Positions 1 to 9,566 of a DNA stretch of 33,855 bases are shown in pieces. Positions within the stretch are counted from its first letter, which is position 1, and each line of letters begins with the position of its first letter. The notes beneath the pieces are model-generated. The model was not told the DNA's origin. It was given only the letters and a program-made list of their open reading frames with translations, and made no database searches. Source of the DNA: Mesostigma viride (Eukaryota; Streptophyta; Mesostigmatophyceae; Mesostigmatales; Mesostigmataceae); the NCBI GenBank assembly GCA_009746045.1, contig RPFO01000065.1, forward strand, positions 2,682,984 to 2,716,838, written 5' to 3'. A program made the position numbers and the translations under genes.

Positions 1-127
<127 letters not shown>

Positions 128-323
128 CTCATGCCGGACGCCTATATCAACATACTACACCCCGGCCCCCCTCAGCTTGATGTTTAAGAAAGGGCCGGGT
201 CCGACCAATCCAGGGCTCAAGATCTTAAATAATCTTACTACTGCGATTCTATTATACTAAGTTCTACTACATTCTACTACCGACAATTCTACTACTATTA
301 ATTAGAGGTCAAATCCAGGGTCT

Positions 324-830
324 GTGTGTGGCAAACTCACAGGCATGCTCCAAGCGGCATCAAGATGGGCAGCGGTTCCCCGTCTCAGCCTACGGGGCAG
401 GGTCCTCATCACCAACCAAATGTTATTCTCCAAAGTGCTCTACTACTGCCAAGGTCACCCACCTAACGAGTACACCAGGTGCCAAGATCATCCAACGAAT
501 CGGCAGCAATTTTGTTTGGAAACAGCAGGGTATCATAACACACACGGTGCCGGGATGGATCGATCGGGACATGTCCTATATGCCATGGGTTCAAGGAGGC
601 TTGGGCTTACATAATATGGAGTGGCGCTTATGGTCAGTGTACACCAAACAGATCCTAACCGCTTTCATAGGCGTAAACGCACACCCTGGTTGTATGTTGG
701 CACAAGAAGCTTTCGCCACAACCTATACCCACAACAATGGTACATCATGGCACTTGGGGGCAGCAATACTTACATGTGCGCTCACTTCGTATAAAGGCTT
801 ATCATGGTACTGGGCACGTATGTGGAAAGG
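324..830 (+). pseudogene. L1-like LINE protein, piece 1 (end of RT / linker region), frameshifted
   Basis: Two frames share the signal. The first carries the LSLRGRVLI segment that follows the polymerase core in plant L1-type proteins. The second carries the FVW and GGLGLHN segments typical of the region between RT and the C-terminal zinc motif. A frame change near 440-490 joins them, so the copy is dead. The reading frame runs through ARMWKG at 816-830, where the RTE-like element is inserted. Identification rests on recognisable LINE motifs, not on a search. Confidence 0.7.
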
Positions 831-3800
831 CAACGGCCCATTCTTGGTATTGCTAGTTTTAACGTGCGCACCCTCCCTGCAGATCCTTCTACGAGCGGCG
901 GCACCCCAGCACGCCAACGCGTCGACGAGCTGATCGCCCTGTGCGCCGACAACAAGATCGCTGTTCTTGGAGTCCAGGAGCACCGACGCACCGTTGACCC
1001 TCAGCACGCGGTCAACGGTCTGCTGGTCGACGACCTGCGCGCAGGCTGGCGGTTCCACTATGGTGGCGGCGACGCGCCGGGCCAAGGTGGTGTGGGCCTC
1101 TTGTGCTCGCCGGCAGCATCAGAGCAGCTCCAGTCCATCGTGCTGCGGTCCCCGCGTGTGCTAGTGGCCACTTTTTCGGCCACTGAGGGACATTCCCACC
1201 ACACGCTAACCGTTATAGTGGGATATGCACCACATGCGGGTCGAGCTCAGTCTGAACGTGAGGCCTTCTTCGACGCCCTCAAGGAGGAGGAGGCCAACAT
1301 CCCAGCTCGGCACTTCCTGGTTATGCTGCTCGACGCCAACGCCACGCTGCCAGTTGGCACTGGGGGCGCTCAGTATTCCCCAACCAACACGACAGCCAAC
1401 GGTAACACGCCTTTATTTGCGAATCTGCTGGCAGAATCTGCGCTGGTTGCATGCAATGCTTCTTTCGCACGCCCCGCTGAGCAGCTGGCCACCTTTTTTG
1501 GGCCGTCGGATCGGGTGGTGTGCCTTGATTATGTCTGCGTACGTCGGGCTCAGCGCCCCTCAGTTGTCGATGCTCGCGTCCTGCAAGATTCTGTCAGCAC
1601 GGTGGAATCTGATCATCGTCTCGTGCTCGCTCGCATCAGATTGCGGTTTCCTGGGGTGAAACCGTCGCGACAGCTGGCACCTCAGCCAGATCTGAAAGTG
1701 CTCCGGATTGTGCTGAAGGATGCCGACAAGATGTCAGCAGAAGAGCAGGCCGCTATGTCGCACAGGGATGATTTCCTGGCCGTATTCGACGCCGGGGGCA
1801 GCCGACAGCAGTTACACGCCATTCCGCCGCCGGGGGATATTTCAGTGATCCTCCGTGGTGTCGCCGCCAAGTATCGCCTGGCTGCCCGCACCCTCCCCAC
1901 CTTGCCTCCGCGTCGGCAGCTTGCTGTCCACCGTCACGCACCGACAGTGGTCGCCGCCAGGCAGATGCTCCGCCGCAACAGAGATCCGCTCGCCAAACCT
2001 GGGCTGCAAGCAGCTCTGAGGGCCGCCTACGAGCAGGCTGAGAAGGCAGATGCTCAGCAGATGGTCAAGGACCTGCGCAGCTGCCAGCAGAAGCACGACG
2101 GCAAGGGGGCCTGGTTCTGGTACAAGCGCCTCGGGCACCCGGACGGCCTCGGCCGGCCCCACCGCCACGACGTCCCCGGCGCCCCAGCCAAGCGGCTTCG
2201 TACCTGGGCCACGGCCACGGCCGAGGTCGTGGGGACAGCTGCGCCGCCCCCACCCCTGCTCCCAGCCGCCGCCGCCCGCCCGGCCGCCCTGGCCGGCCCC
2301 GCAGGGCCCCCGGCCCCGCCTAGGTCAGCGGCGGACTACCTAGTCCCCCCGCTGGTCGGCCCACTTGGCGACCCGTCTGACATGCCTCCTTTCACCTCTC
2401 GCGAGGTCACGGAGGCGGTCCAGCGCCTGCGTTATGACGCAGCCACCGGCTCTGACGAGATTCCGGCCGCAGTTGTAAAACTTGCAGCCGAATTCGAGGA
2501 CACAGGTGTTATGCTGCTCTTCCGGGACATCTGCAACCGCCTTCTGCTGTCGTCGCAACCACCTCCAGCGGCCTGGCAACACAGTTTTCGCACGATGCTG
2601 TACAAGAACAAGGGGTCGCCTGCCGACCCCGGCAACTACAGAGGGGTGTGCATTCAAAGTGCCCCCCTCAAGCTTCTTATGCGGCTCATCCTGAACCGCC
2701 TGCGCACGGCCCTGGACGGTCACCTCAGCGAGACTCAGCACGGCTTCCGTTCAGGTCGCAACACAGTACAGGCGCTCTTCGCTACTCGCCGACTGGTGGA
2801 GGAACTGCAACGCCTTCAGCCTGGTGAGTCCCCTTTGCACCTTGTGCTGGTGGACTTCATCAAAGCCTTCGATTCGGTTTTCTGGCCTGCGCTTTGGGAC
2901 ATCCTCGAGTTGTTCCGGATCCCCCGCCCCCTGATTGCTGTCATCCGCAACCTGTATGAAGGGTCCACCACTTCGGTGCGCACTTCTTACGGGACCACGC
3001 CCCCATGCCCTTTACAGAAGGGTGTGTGGCAGGGCTGCGTGCTGTCGCCCTACCTGTTCATTATTGTTGTCGAATACGTAATGATTCAGGCGCGCAAGCG
3101 ATTTGCCCGCATCGTGGGCAGGGAACCAGGAGTGCAGGTTGCTAACAAATTCTGGCATGGCGGTGCGGACACGGAGATTCGGCTAGCAGACATCATTTAC
3201 GCAGACGACACCACCCTCTTTGAGGACACTGAGCACGTGCAGACATGGCTTGACTGCCTGGCTCTCGAGGCCCGTGCAGTGGGGCTTGAGGTCAGCAAGA
3301 AGACAGAGGCCCTGGCGGTTGGGCTCACCACCTCAGCGCCGCCCCTCTATCTCCTAGACGGCTCTCGAGTCCTGTATCGGGACCGCGTTAAGCTGCTGGG
3401 CAGCCTGCTCCCTAGCTGCGAGGTGGATGTGGACCACCGCATCTCCCTCGCCTGGCACGCTTTACGCCAGTACCGGGCCCTATGGCGCAAGCCCCTGGGC
3501 AAGATCGAGAAACAGGACCTGTTCAAGGTCCTCGTCCTTCCTGTTCTCACGTATGGCGCCGAGACGTGGACCCTCACCGCCGACCTGGCCCGCAAGCTGG
3601 ACGGCGCGGTCACCAGCATGCTGCGTTCCATTTTCAGAGTAGGATATGCTGCTCATGTCCGCAATGAGGACCTGTACCAGGGCATGCCCTATATCACCAG
3701 CACAATTAAGCAACGCCGCCTGCAGCTAGTAGGGCACCTAGCTCGCACCAACCAGGTAGACACCTCACGTGGCCCCCCCGCAGGACTGCGACCAGCCCAG

Positions 3801-4025
3801 CCTGGCCGGCACCTCCTGACGTGGGCTGGGCCCAGTGATGTTAGACGCCGCAAGGCCCGCACCTTCAAAGAACAGCTAGTAGAGGACATGGGGGGCCTAG
3901 GCCTCTCCGTGATTTGGAAGAAGATGATGGACAAGGCCAAGTGGGCCCAGGTCATAGAGGACAACGAGCCCCCCCCAGTGGGGAAGCGCCCGCGTGTGCA
4001 ATCCCACGGGAGGCACGCTAGATAG
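831..4025 (+). CDS. LINE polyprotein: AP-like endonuclease plus reverse transcriptase
   Basis: The frame is open from the first base of the element to the stop at 4023-4025 (about 1064 residues). The nearest ATG, at 804, lies in the interrupted host LINE. The N-terminal endonuclease/exonuclease/phosphatase fold shows SFNVRTL, GVQEHR, LLDANA and SDHRLVL, which carry the expected N, E, D/N and D/H residues. A linker of about 150 residues is rich in proline and alanine. The reverse transcriptase shows YRGVCIQ, QHGFRSGR, VDFIKAFDSVFW, GVWQGCVLSP and the catalytic YADD. The C-terminal part has the LTYGAETWTL and RRLQLVGHLAR segments common in RTE-type elements. These enzymes nick target DNA and copy their RNA onto it. 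No internal stops are seen, but the element's own start codon is missing, so it is probably slightly 5'-truncated. Clade assignment is inference. Confidence 0.92.
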   Translation, partial: QRPILGIASFNVRTLPADPSTSGGTPARQRVDELIALCADNKIAVLGVQEHRRTVDPQHAVNGLLVDDLRAGWRFHYGGGDAPGQGGVGLLCSPAASEQLQSIVLRSPRVLVATFSATEGHSHHTLTVIVGYAPHAGRAQSEREAFFDALKEEEANIPARHFLVMLLDANATLPVGTGGAQYSPTNTTANGNTPLFANLLAESALVACNASFARPAEQLATFFGPSDRVVCLDYVCVRRAQRPSVVDARVLQDSVSTVESDHRLVLARIRLRFPGVKPSRQLAPQPDLKVLRIVLKDADKMSAEEQAAMSHRDDFLAVFDAGGSRQQLHAIPPPGDISVILRGVAAKYRLAARTLPTLPPRRQLAVHRHAPTVVAARQMLRRNRDPLAKPGLQAALRAAYEQAEKADAQQMVKDLRSCQQKHDGKGAWFWYKRLGHPDGLGRPHRHDVPGAPAKRLRTWATATAEVVGTAAPPPPLLPAAAARPAALAGPAGPPAPPRSAADYLVPPLVGPLGDPSDMPPFTSREVTEAVQRLRYDAATGSDEIPAAVVKLAAEFEDTGVMLLFRDICNRLLLSSQPPPAAWQHSFRTMLYKNKGSPADPGNYRGVCIQSAPLKLLMRLILNRLRTALDGHLSETQHGFRSGRNTVQALFATRRLVEELQRLQPGESPLHLVLVDFIKAFDSVFWPALWDILELFRIPRPLIAVIRNLYEGSTTSVRTSYGTTPPCPLQKGVWQGCVLSPYLFIIVVEYVMIQARKRFARIVGREPGVQVANKFWHGGADTEIRLADIIYADDTTLFEDTEHVQTWLDCLALEARAVGLEVSKKTEALAVGLTTSAPPLYLLDGSRVLYRDRVKLLGSLLPSCEVDVDHRISLAWHALRQYRALWRKPLGKIEKQDLFKVLVLPVLTYGAETWTLTADLARKLDGAVTSMLRSIFRVGYAAHVRNEDLYQGMPYITSTIKQRRLQLVGHLARTNQVDTSRGPPAGLRPAQPGRHLLTWAGPSDVRRRKARTFKEQLVEDMGGLGLSVIWKKMMDKAKWAQVIEDNEPPPVGKRPRVQSHGRHAR

Positions 4026-4211
4026 CTCCCCTAGGGCAGCGTGCGGCTGCCTAGATAGATGTGTAGTTAGAATGTTGTTAGATAGATGTAGTATGTAGCC
4101 AATGTAGATAGATTAGACCGGTAGGAATATGTGCACCCATCCATCCATCCATCGGGGTTAATGCTCCGTGACTCCCCAACGGGAGCACGAGTCTAATTAA
4201 TTAATTAATTA
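4026..4211 (+). other. 3' UTR, hairpin and simple-repeat tail of the RTE-like LINE
   Basis: After the stop codon come several GATAGATGTAG-like words, a (CATC)n run near 4137-4153, the hairpin TGCTCC...GGGAGCA, and the (TTAA)n tail. The same order is found at 9286-9476, and the hairpin plus tail alone at 9030-9083. This shows the segment is the conserved 3' end, probably the part recognised by the reverse transcriptase. Confidence 0.8.
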
Positions 4212-4618
4212 ATGTGGAAAGGTTATAAGAACCTAAAACCGGACAGAATTGCTCACCCTACCACGCGGGAAGAGGTGGCACGCCAACCATTATATTTCAA
4301 TGATAATTGCTGCGCGATAGTGAGCATAATGTGTTTGGTGTTTTAAGCGGCCGCAACCCATATGAGGGCTTTTTGACGGCCAACCCGCCGGTTACGCGAA
4401 TCATCGATTTATACGCGGCTGACGGTGACCGATATCGCCTCCTAACATACACGGAAATCAGTGCGTGGATCGCAAACATGCCCAGCCGACCAGCTTGGGA
4501 CAACCTTCTACAAGCAATTCCCGCAGGATGGCATACCCTCATGACAACCCCACGCAAACCCCTACAAGTCCGGGAATGGGTGAGCTATTACCCGGATCGC
4601 GACACGTCCATACATAAG
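4212..4618 (+). pseudogene. L1-like LINE protein, piece 2
   Basis: It continues the interrupted frame with MWKG, then EEVARQPLYFN, a typical L1 segment. A frame change near 4290-4307 leads to TRIIDLYAADG and the following residues, up to SIHK at 4607-4618. The SINE dimer is inserted there, and the ATACATAAG duplication encodes IHK on both sides. Non-functional. Confidence 0.65.
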
Positions 4619-5359
4619 CCGTGTTCATTCAGCCGTGTTCAGCCCGTCTCACGGTGCGAGACTGAACAAGTCTCGCGTGCAGACACGTGTGTAGTACTCC
4701 TACACACAGATCTCGAGTGATTTATCTAGTACCAAATCCGAAAGGCTTGCATCACTCCCCGGACAGGAGAACTTTTGCGGATGACTGTAGGTGTAAGTTG
4801 GCGATGCCATGGTAACCGGAGACGTCCGTCCTATAGTCAGCAAAATTGGTGCGAGAGGTCCCCAGTTCGATTCCGGTCGGATTCATTTGCAGATCGCGTT
4901 TTCCGCGTTTTCCGCGGCCCGGCACTGAACACAAAGGTTTTCACCTTTGCGGAGTGTCTGATCAGAATATACGCTTGGCTGATTTCGATAGTACCGGCTA
5001 CGCCCCCTTCTAAAGAAGGATTCAGCCGTGTTCAGCCCGTCTCACGGTGCGAGACTGAACAAGTCTCGCGTGCAGACACGTGTGTAGTACTCCTACACAC
5101 AGATCTCGAGTGATTTATCTAGTACCAAATCCGAAAGGCTTGCATCACTCCCCGGACAGGAGAACTTTTGCGGATGACTGTAGGTGTAAGTTGGCGATGC
5201 CATGGTAACCGGAGACGTCCGTCCTATAGTCAGCAAAATTGGTGCGAGAGGTCCCCAGTTCGATTCCGGTCGGATTCATTTGCAGATCGCGTTTTCCGCG
5301 TTTTCCGCGGCCCGGCACTGAACACAAAGGTTTTCACCTTTGCGGAGTGTCTGATCAGA
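4619..5359 (+). mobile_element. Dimeric tRNA-derived SINE inserted in the L1-like element
   Basis: Two almost identical units of about 340 bp (about 4625-4967 and 5022-5359) are separated by a 50-bp unrelated spacer and flanked by ATACATAAG (4610-4618 and 5360-5368). Each unit has a leader with two hairpins (GTCTC/GAGAC and GTGTGTAG/CTACACAC) and a body starting ACCAAATCCG. The body contains a B-box-like GTTCGATTCC and, upstream, an A-box-like TATAGTCAGC...TTGG, as in RNA polymerase III promoters. It ends with a CAAAGGT/ACCTTTG hairpin. The protein frames running through it are accidental. Confidence 0.75.
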
Positions 5360-5368
5360 ATACATAAG

Positions 5369-6430
5369 GGCTGCATCGTTGCGGTCGCGTCGACGGGCGT
5401 TACCATACAATTGCTCCAGGAGACACCCAACGGTCAAGGACTTCTCGGCAAATTGATTACATCGTACGCCTACATTCCAGCATTTCAATGTCACCGCATT
5501 CGAGTGGTCCCGTGGTCACTGTCACAGGCGTGCATGTTACCACTGGACCCCACCACAGTGATACGCGACACCACATGGCTACATGTTGGCAAGGGGCGAC
5601 TGGACACGCTTGCTCTAGACCCGCTAGAATTTGGGTGGGTCCTCACATCTGGCGGCACCCCCATGACGAAATGCCTATTCGAGTACACGGCAGACTGGGG
5701 ATACCGGCTACTTCTACATAAAAATCATAGGATGCACCCGGGTCGCCTGCGCTGGCACCCCGAGTGGCCGGGCTACACCTGGATCAAGAACATTACCTTG
5801 GCAGTTGATCACCCATTGGTTGACAAACGGGCCACCGACGTCCAGCACCTGCTTATGCATCGGGCCATCGGGGTCAATTCCCAATTGCACCACCGGTACT
5901 CCCACGCGGCGGCGTGCTTATGCAACTTTCCAGATGAAACAATTGAGCACAGATTTCTGGACTGCCAACTCGCAGGGGTTTGGCAATGGCTGCTGGGTAT
6001 ATGGGCCAAGTGGATGGCTATTACAGCTCCCCCCACCACCGTCACACTATCTACGGTTATTTTCGGCATCACGGGATTACGGGGCGCGAGCCTCACAGCC
6101 AACCAGATGGCATGGATATGGCTCCGCACGACGATGCTTCACACCATATGGCAAGTTCGCAACGAGACCGTATTCACGTTACGTGCCGCGTACACGAGAG
6201 GTGCCGTGGTCCGCCGGTTTATCTCATCTTGGAACCTGGCTATGCGTCGTTACTGGCTCCTGGCGACGGAACAACACAAAGTATGGGACCCGGGCCCTAA
6301 CAATGACACCCCCAGCCCACTGGAAGTCTTCCATGCACTCATGGGCATGAACCAGGTCTTTACACGTATGCCGGATGACGATATATCTACAGTACAATGG
6401 CTACCTTGGTCGCAGGGCGCGCCTTATTAA
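5369..6430 (+). pseudogene. L1-like LINE protein, piece 3 with C-terminal zinc motif
   Basis: This is a long open stretch of about 350 residues that resumes directly after the SINE insertion and ends at a TAA. Near the middle it has a CxC...H....C arrangement (CLCNFPDETIEHRFLDC), the zf-RVT-type motif at the end of plant L1-like reverse transcriptases. The tryptophan-rich tail also fits that family. The end of the frame (ACAGTACAATGGCTACC to TATTAATGCGGGC) is repeated at 6928-7000 as part of another copy. Confidence 0.7.
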
Positions 6431-6605
6431 TGCGGGCAACCCAATTTAGGCACAACTAGGCATTTCAGGCTATTTCTGGCATACCTGGGTCACCTTAACT
6501 GTTATATGGAAATAAACTAACACCCATTTCACCGGAAAAAAATCCAGGGTCTCACCCCCCCCTCTCACCTCTTTGGTCCATAATTGGCTAATAAAATATT
6601 ATACC

Positions 6606-6837
6606 AAATCCGAAAGGCTTGCATCACTCCCCGGACAGGAGAACTTTTGCGGATGACTGTAGGTGTAAGTTGGCGATGCCATGGTATCCGGAGACGTCCG
6701 TCCTATAGTCAGCAAAATTGGTGCGAGAGGTCCCCAGTTCGATTCCGGTCGGATTCATTTGCAGATCGCGTTTTCCGCGTTTTCCGCGGCCTGGCACTGA
6801 ACGCAAAGGTTTTCACCTTTGCGGAGTGTCTGATCAG
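6606..6837 (+). mobile_element. SINE body, third copy, with 16-bp target-site duplication
   Basis: The copy is about 95% or more identical to the SINE bodies at 4731-4967 and 5124-5359 but lacks the leader. AATAAAATATTATACC stands at 6590-6605 and 6838-6853. The B-box-like GTTCGATTCC is at about 6737-6746. The independent duplication shows that the body can move without the leader, so this copy is either 5'-truncated or the basic unit. Confidence 0.8.
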
Positions 6838-6927
6838 AATAAAATATTATACCCATTTCCCCGAAATCCAGGGTCTCATGATCTTAAACCCGGCTGAGAA
6901 TCTTAAACATCAAAGGGGGGGTGTAAT

Positions 6928-7006
6928 TATCTTCAGTACAATGGCTACCATCATGGTCGCAGCCGCCTCGAAGGGCGCGCTTTATTAATGCGGGCACCCC
7001 AGTTAA
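6928..7006 (+). mobile_element. Second L1-like 3' end, left part
   Basis: The sequence matches the coding end and start of the 3' UTR of the first L1-like copy (6390-6445), with a small insertion. It stops at TTAA, where the piggyBac-like element enters, and resumes at 8724. Confidence 0.75.
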
Positions 7007-8723
7007 CCCTTAAACTGTACTGAGTCCGTTTTCGTGGCGCCAGTTGAACTCGCGCCACTCTAACGGACTGAGTTTGTGGCAGAACCAGGCGCCGCGCCAA
7101 TAATAATTTAACGGTCAAACCTGGGGGGATCGAAAGATCTAGACGTAAGCTACGCCTGGCACTATTCAGACCGTACTTTGGACAATTGGCCAGGGAGATA
7201 TGCTTGAGCAAAGTTAGGGGGGTACCATGGTCTAACGGGACCGACGTGCATGAAAAATATTGACGCGCACGGCTATGGCGGTGCACACAACTGACTGGTA
7301 CGAGAGAATGGCTCGACATAACGGACTCAAATTTTGTAGGCATGATTTTTAGGTCATAAAAACGTTATACCCCTAGCCATGGAACGTTTGAAGATGCGTA
7401 GATGGGTCTCGGGGTGCTGGTAGGCGCAGCAAATCATGTTAGCGGCCAGGCGGTGACAGTGCGAGTGCTGCATGTTGCTAGGCGGAAATTTTCGAGATAT
7501 TTGCGCATGGATAAACGTTTGACGTTGTTACCAACCAGATTTGCTAGAACTGGCAGCCAGGAAAGGCTCGAGGCTACGTCCATGAATCGGGCGTGCTGGC
7601 TCCCGCAGGAAAGGTAATCTGCTGTTCCGACCTGGTACGTTCTAGCCTCCTACCGTGTTCCGTTAACCGTATCTGGTTGTATTATCGTTTATAACTAATA
7701 TCAGGGTTATAACCGAGGGCTTGTGATCGTCATTTTGTTGTTTTGCTGCCTGTAAGCATCGGCTTGTCATGGTTGTGGAATACCATCAGGTCAAGCAGAT
7801 TGTGGACCATGTTTGGTCGCTGTTAGCTGAGGCTGCAACGGAAATAGCGTGATAACGGTTGGTATTGGTTAGTAGTATGGTAACGTTGATTACCCAATGC
7901 TTTTCCTGGCTCAAACAGCCCGAGACAAGTTCTTTTCTGACCAGTTTCAGGCATGGCTTCTTGTTTTGCTGGCCAACGCCCACCTTTTTATATTGCAGTC
8001 CATTGCATGTGACAAACATGGAGATACCCAATACCTGTTTGCATGGAAGCATTACCAACTTGTTCCTTTTGTTTTCTTCATTGTTGCAAAGAACGTGGAG
8101 GTGTTTTGTCATTCATTTGGTGCGTTAGTGATGTAGCTCCTTGCCAGCCCTTTGACGCGTGCTTGAGGCCTTGATATGAGCCTTTCACCTATTGTTTAGC
8201 ATGGTCTTGTGTCTTATATGCTGGGCATGATGTTTGCATTGCTTTTGTTGCCATCTAGTTGTTGTTTTGTGCCACTTTGGGATAGTAAACCTATGCGGTA
8301 GTGCTAGCAACCGTCCCAAAATAACTTGCACCGTTATAACGGCCTGAGCTATTTTGGGCTGTTTGCTAGCTAGCCTGTGCAGTTCTGTGGCATTTCATGT
8401 TTTGAATGCATTGATGGCATGCCTATGATTATGATAAACTGCCTTTAAAAGGCCAGGGCCAACTGATTTGTGTAAATGGTCGATAATGCATTATATATGT
8501 CTCCAACCCCACGTGCACTGTACCCCCCTGGGGGGGGCGCTATTTATAGCTCATGTGGGGCATGCATATATGACCAACCACATGTCCCCAGTGTTATTTG
8601 ATATATAAGCATGCTTCCTTCCAAGGGTGGGCCAGAAAATATTATTTGGCTAGATACTCTCGTACTTACAAAGATACCCCAACTCAGTCCGTTACGGTGG
8701 TTCCAGTTCAGACAGTTGAAGGG
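7007..8723. mobile_element. Non-autonomous piggyBac-like element with TTAA target duplication
   Basis: TTAA stands on both sides (7003-7006, 8724-8727). The ends are inverted repeats: CCCTTAAACTGT on the left and, on the other strand, CCCTTCAACTGT on the right. Both ends also carry TAACGGACTGAGTT inside. The left end folds into a long hairpin (ACTGAGTCCGTT with AACGGACTGAGT, plus GTGGCGC with GCGCCAC). The flanking L1-like sequence reads straight across when the element is removed, as judged against the paralogous stretch at 6431-6465. No transposase or other credible protein is seen in the 1.7 kb, so it would depend on an enzyme from elsewhere. Confidence 0.8.
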
Positions 8724-8760
8724 TTAAGGCTCAACTAGGCGTACCACAGGGTACAACAAC
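8724..8760 (+). mobile_element. Second L1-like 3' end, right part
   Basis: TTAAGGCTCAACTAGGC aligns with TTTAGGCACAACTAGGC at about 6447-6463 of the first copy, so it is the continuation of 6928-7006 after the piggyBac-like insertion. The match fades within about 40 bp. Confidence 0.65.
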
Positions 8761-9029
8761 AGTAGTCAATACAGGAGTCATGCTGTACAGTATGTCTGTA
8801 CAGTAGGTAGTCATGCTGACACTATGGGGGTCACAGTGTTCAGATTACTTGCCCACGCTCCTTGCTATGATATGCTCACATGGGTCTTATTGCACCCACA
8901 GTTTGCCGGATCGTTAGCCTGTCCTTTTAGCTAGCCGCGCCCGATTGCAGCTGTGGCATGCCTTTGGCATGAAGGAGACTGGGGGTCTCTGCCCTTTCTC
9001 CTGTAGTGCACACACAGGGATTAAAAGCA
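8761..9029. other. No gene recognised
   Basis: The stretch contains a short direct repeat CTGTACAGTA near 8785-8807 and AGTCATGCTG words. No coding or RNA signal is recognised. Confidence 0.6.
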
Positions 9030-9083
9030 CTTCGGTGCTCCGTGACTCCCCAACGGGAGCACGAGTTTAATTAATTAATTAAT
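9030..9083 (+). mobile_element. Very short RTE-like LINE 3' end (hairpin and tail only)
   Basis: It contains the hairpin GTGCTCCGTGACTCCCCAAC followed by GGGAGCAC and a (TTAA)n tail, the same 3' end as at 4160-4211. It is either a 5'-truncated insertion of about 50 bp or the remains of an older copy that served as target for the next insertion. Confidence 0.75.
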
Positions 9084-9094
9084 GGGGGTCACTA

Positions 9095-9476
9095 GTGATG
9101 TTAGACGCCGCAAGGCCCGCACCTTCAAGGAACAGCTAGTAGAGGACATGGGGGGCCTCGGCCTCTCCGTGATTTGGAAGAAGATGATGGACAAGGCCAA
9201 GTGGGCCCAGGTCATAGAGGACAATGAGCCCCCCCCAGTGGGGAAGCGCCCGCGTGTGCAATCCCGCGGGAGGCACGCCAGATAGCTCCCACTCGGGCAG
9301 CGTAGATACGGAGACGTTGTAGTTAGAATGCGGCTGTTAGATAGATGTAGTACGTAGCCAATGTAGATAGACTAGACCGGTAGGAATGTTGCACCCGGCC
9401 CATCCATCCATCCATCGGGGTTAATGCTCCGTGACTCCCCAACGGGAGCACGAGTCTAATTAATTAATTAATTAAT
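9095..9476 (+). mobile_element. 5'-truncated RTE-like LINE with target duplication GGGGGTCACTA
   Basis: The sequence matches 3835-4211 nearly base for base: the last 63 codons of the polyprotein (stop about 9283-9285), the 3' UTR, the hairpin and the (TTAA)n tail. GGGGGTCACTA occurs at 9084-9094 and 9477-9487, so the copy inserted directly behind the tail of the preceding RTE-like 3' end. Translation of the fragment alone has no function. Confidence 0.88.
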
Positions 9477-9566
9477 GGGGGTCACTATAGCCTAACCAGC
9501 CTGTACTGTAGACCACCGGATCACCAGGTTATTTAGGGATCAACGGACTCACCTGGAAGGGGTATC

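Larger units (their letters stand above)
831..4211 (+). mobile_element. RTE-like LINE, near full-length, with (TTAA)n tail and 11-bp target-site duplication
   Basis: ATGTGGAAAGG occurs at 820-830 and 4212-4222 and marks the insertion into the older L1-like element. On both sides the L1-like reading frame reads MWKG. The element contains one long open frame, a 3' UTR of about 185 bp with a TGCTCC/GGGAGCA hairpin (about 4162-4187), and a tail of tetranucleotide repeats TTAA at 4194-4211 instead of poly-A. A nearly identical 3' end at 9095-9476 indicates recent family activity. Confidence 0.9.
311..6552 (+). mobile_element. Decayed L1-like non-LTR retrotransposon (LINE), split by two later insertions
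   Basis: Three separated pieces (324-830, 4212-4618, 5369-6430) read in order as the C-terminal half of one plant-type LINE reverse-transcriptase protein. They are interrupted by an RTE-like LINE and a SINE dimer, each flanked by a target-site duplication. The element is 5'-truncated: endonuclease and catalytic RT motifs are absent. The 13-bp word AAATCCAGGGTCT stands at 311-323 and again at 6540-6552 right after a short A-run, so it may be the element's own target-site duplication. Caution: a similar word also occurs near 6864 and, diverged, near 214, so part of it may belong to a repeated target sequence. Confidence 0.75.

Noticed and set aside
4752-5327. Repeated 60- and 112-codon frames on both strands
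   Set aside because: They are accidental frames through the SINE copies; the same peptide recurs wherever the SINE body occurs (also at 6624-6806).
6703-6760. Functional tRNA gene
   Set aside because: A- and B-box-like words are present, but a complete cloverleaf with anticodon arm cannot be formed and the T-stem has mismatches. A SINE head is the better reading.
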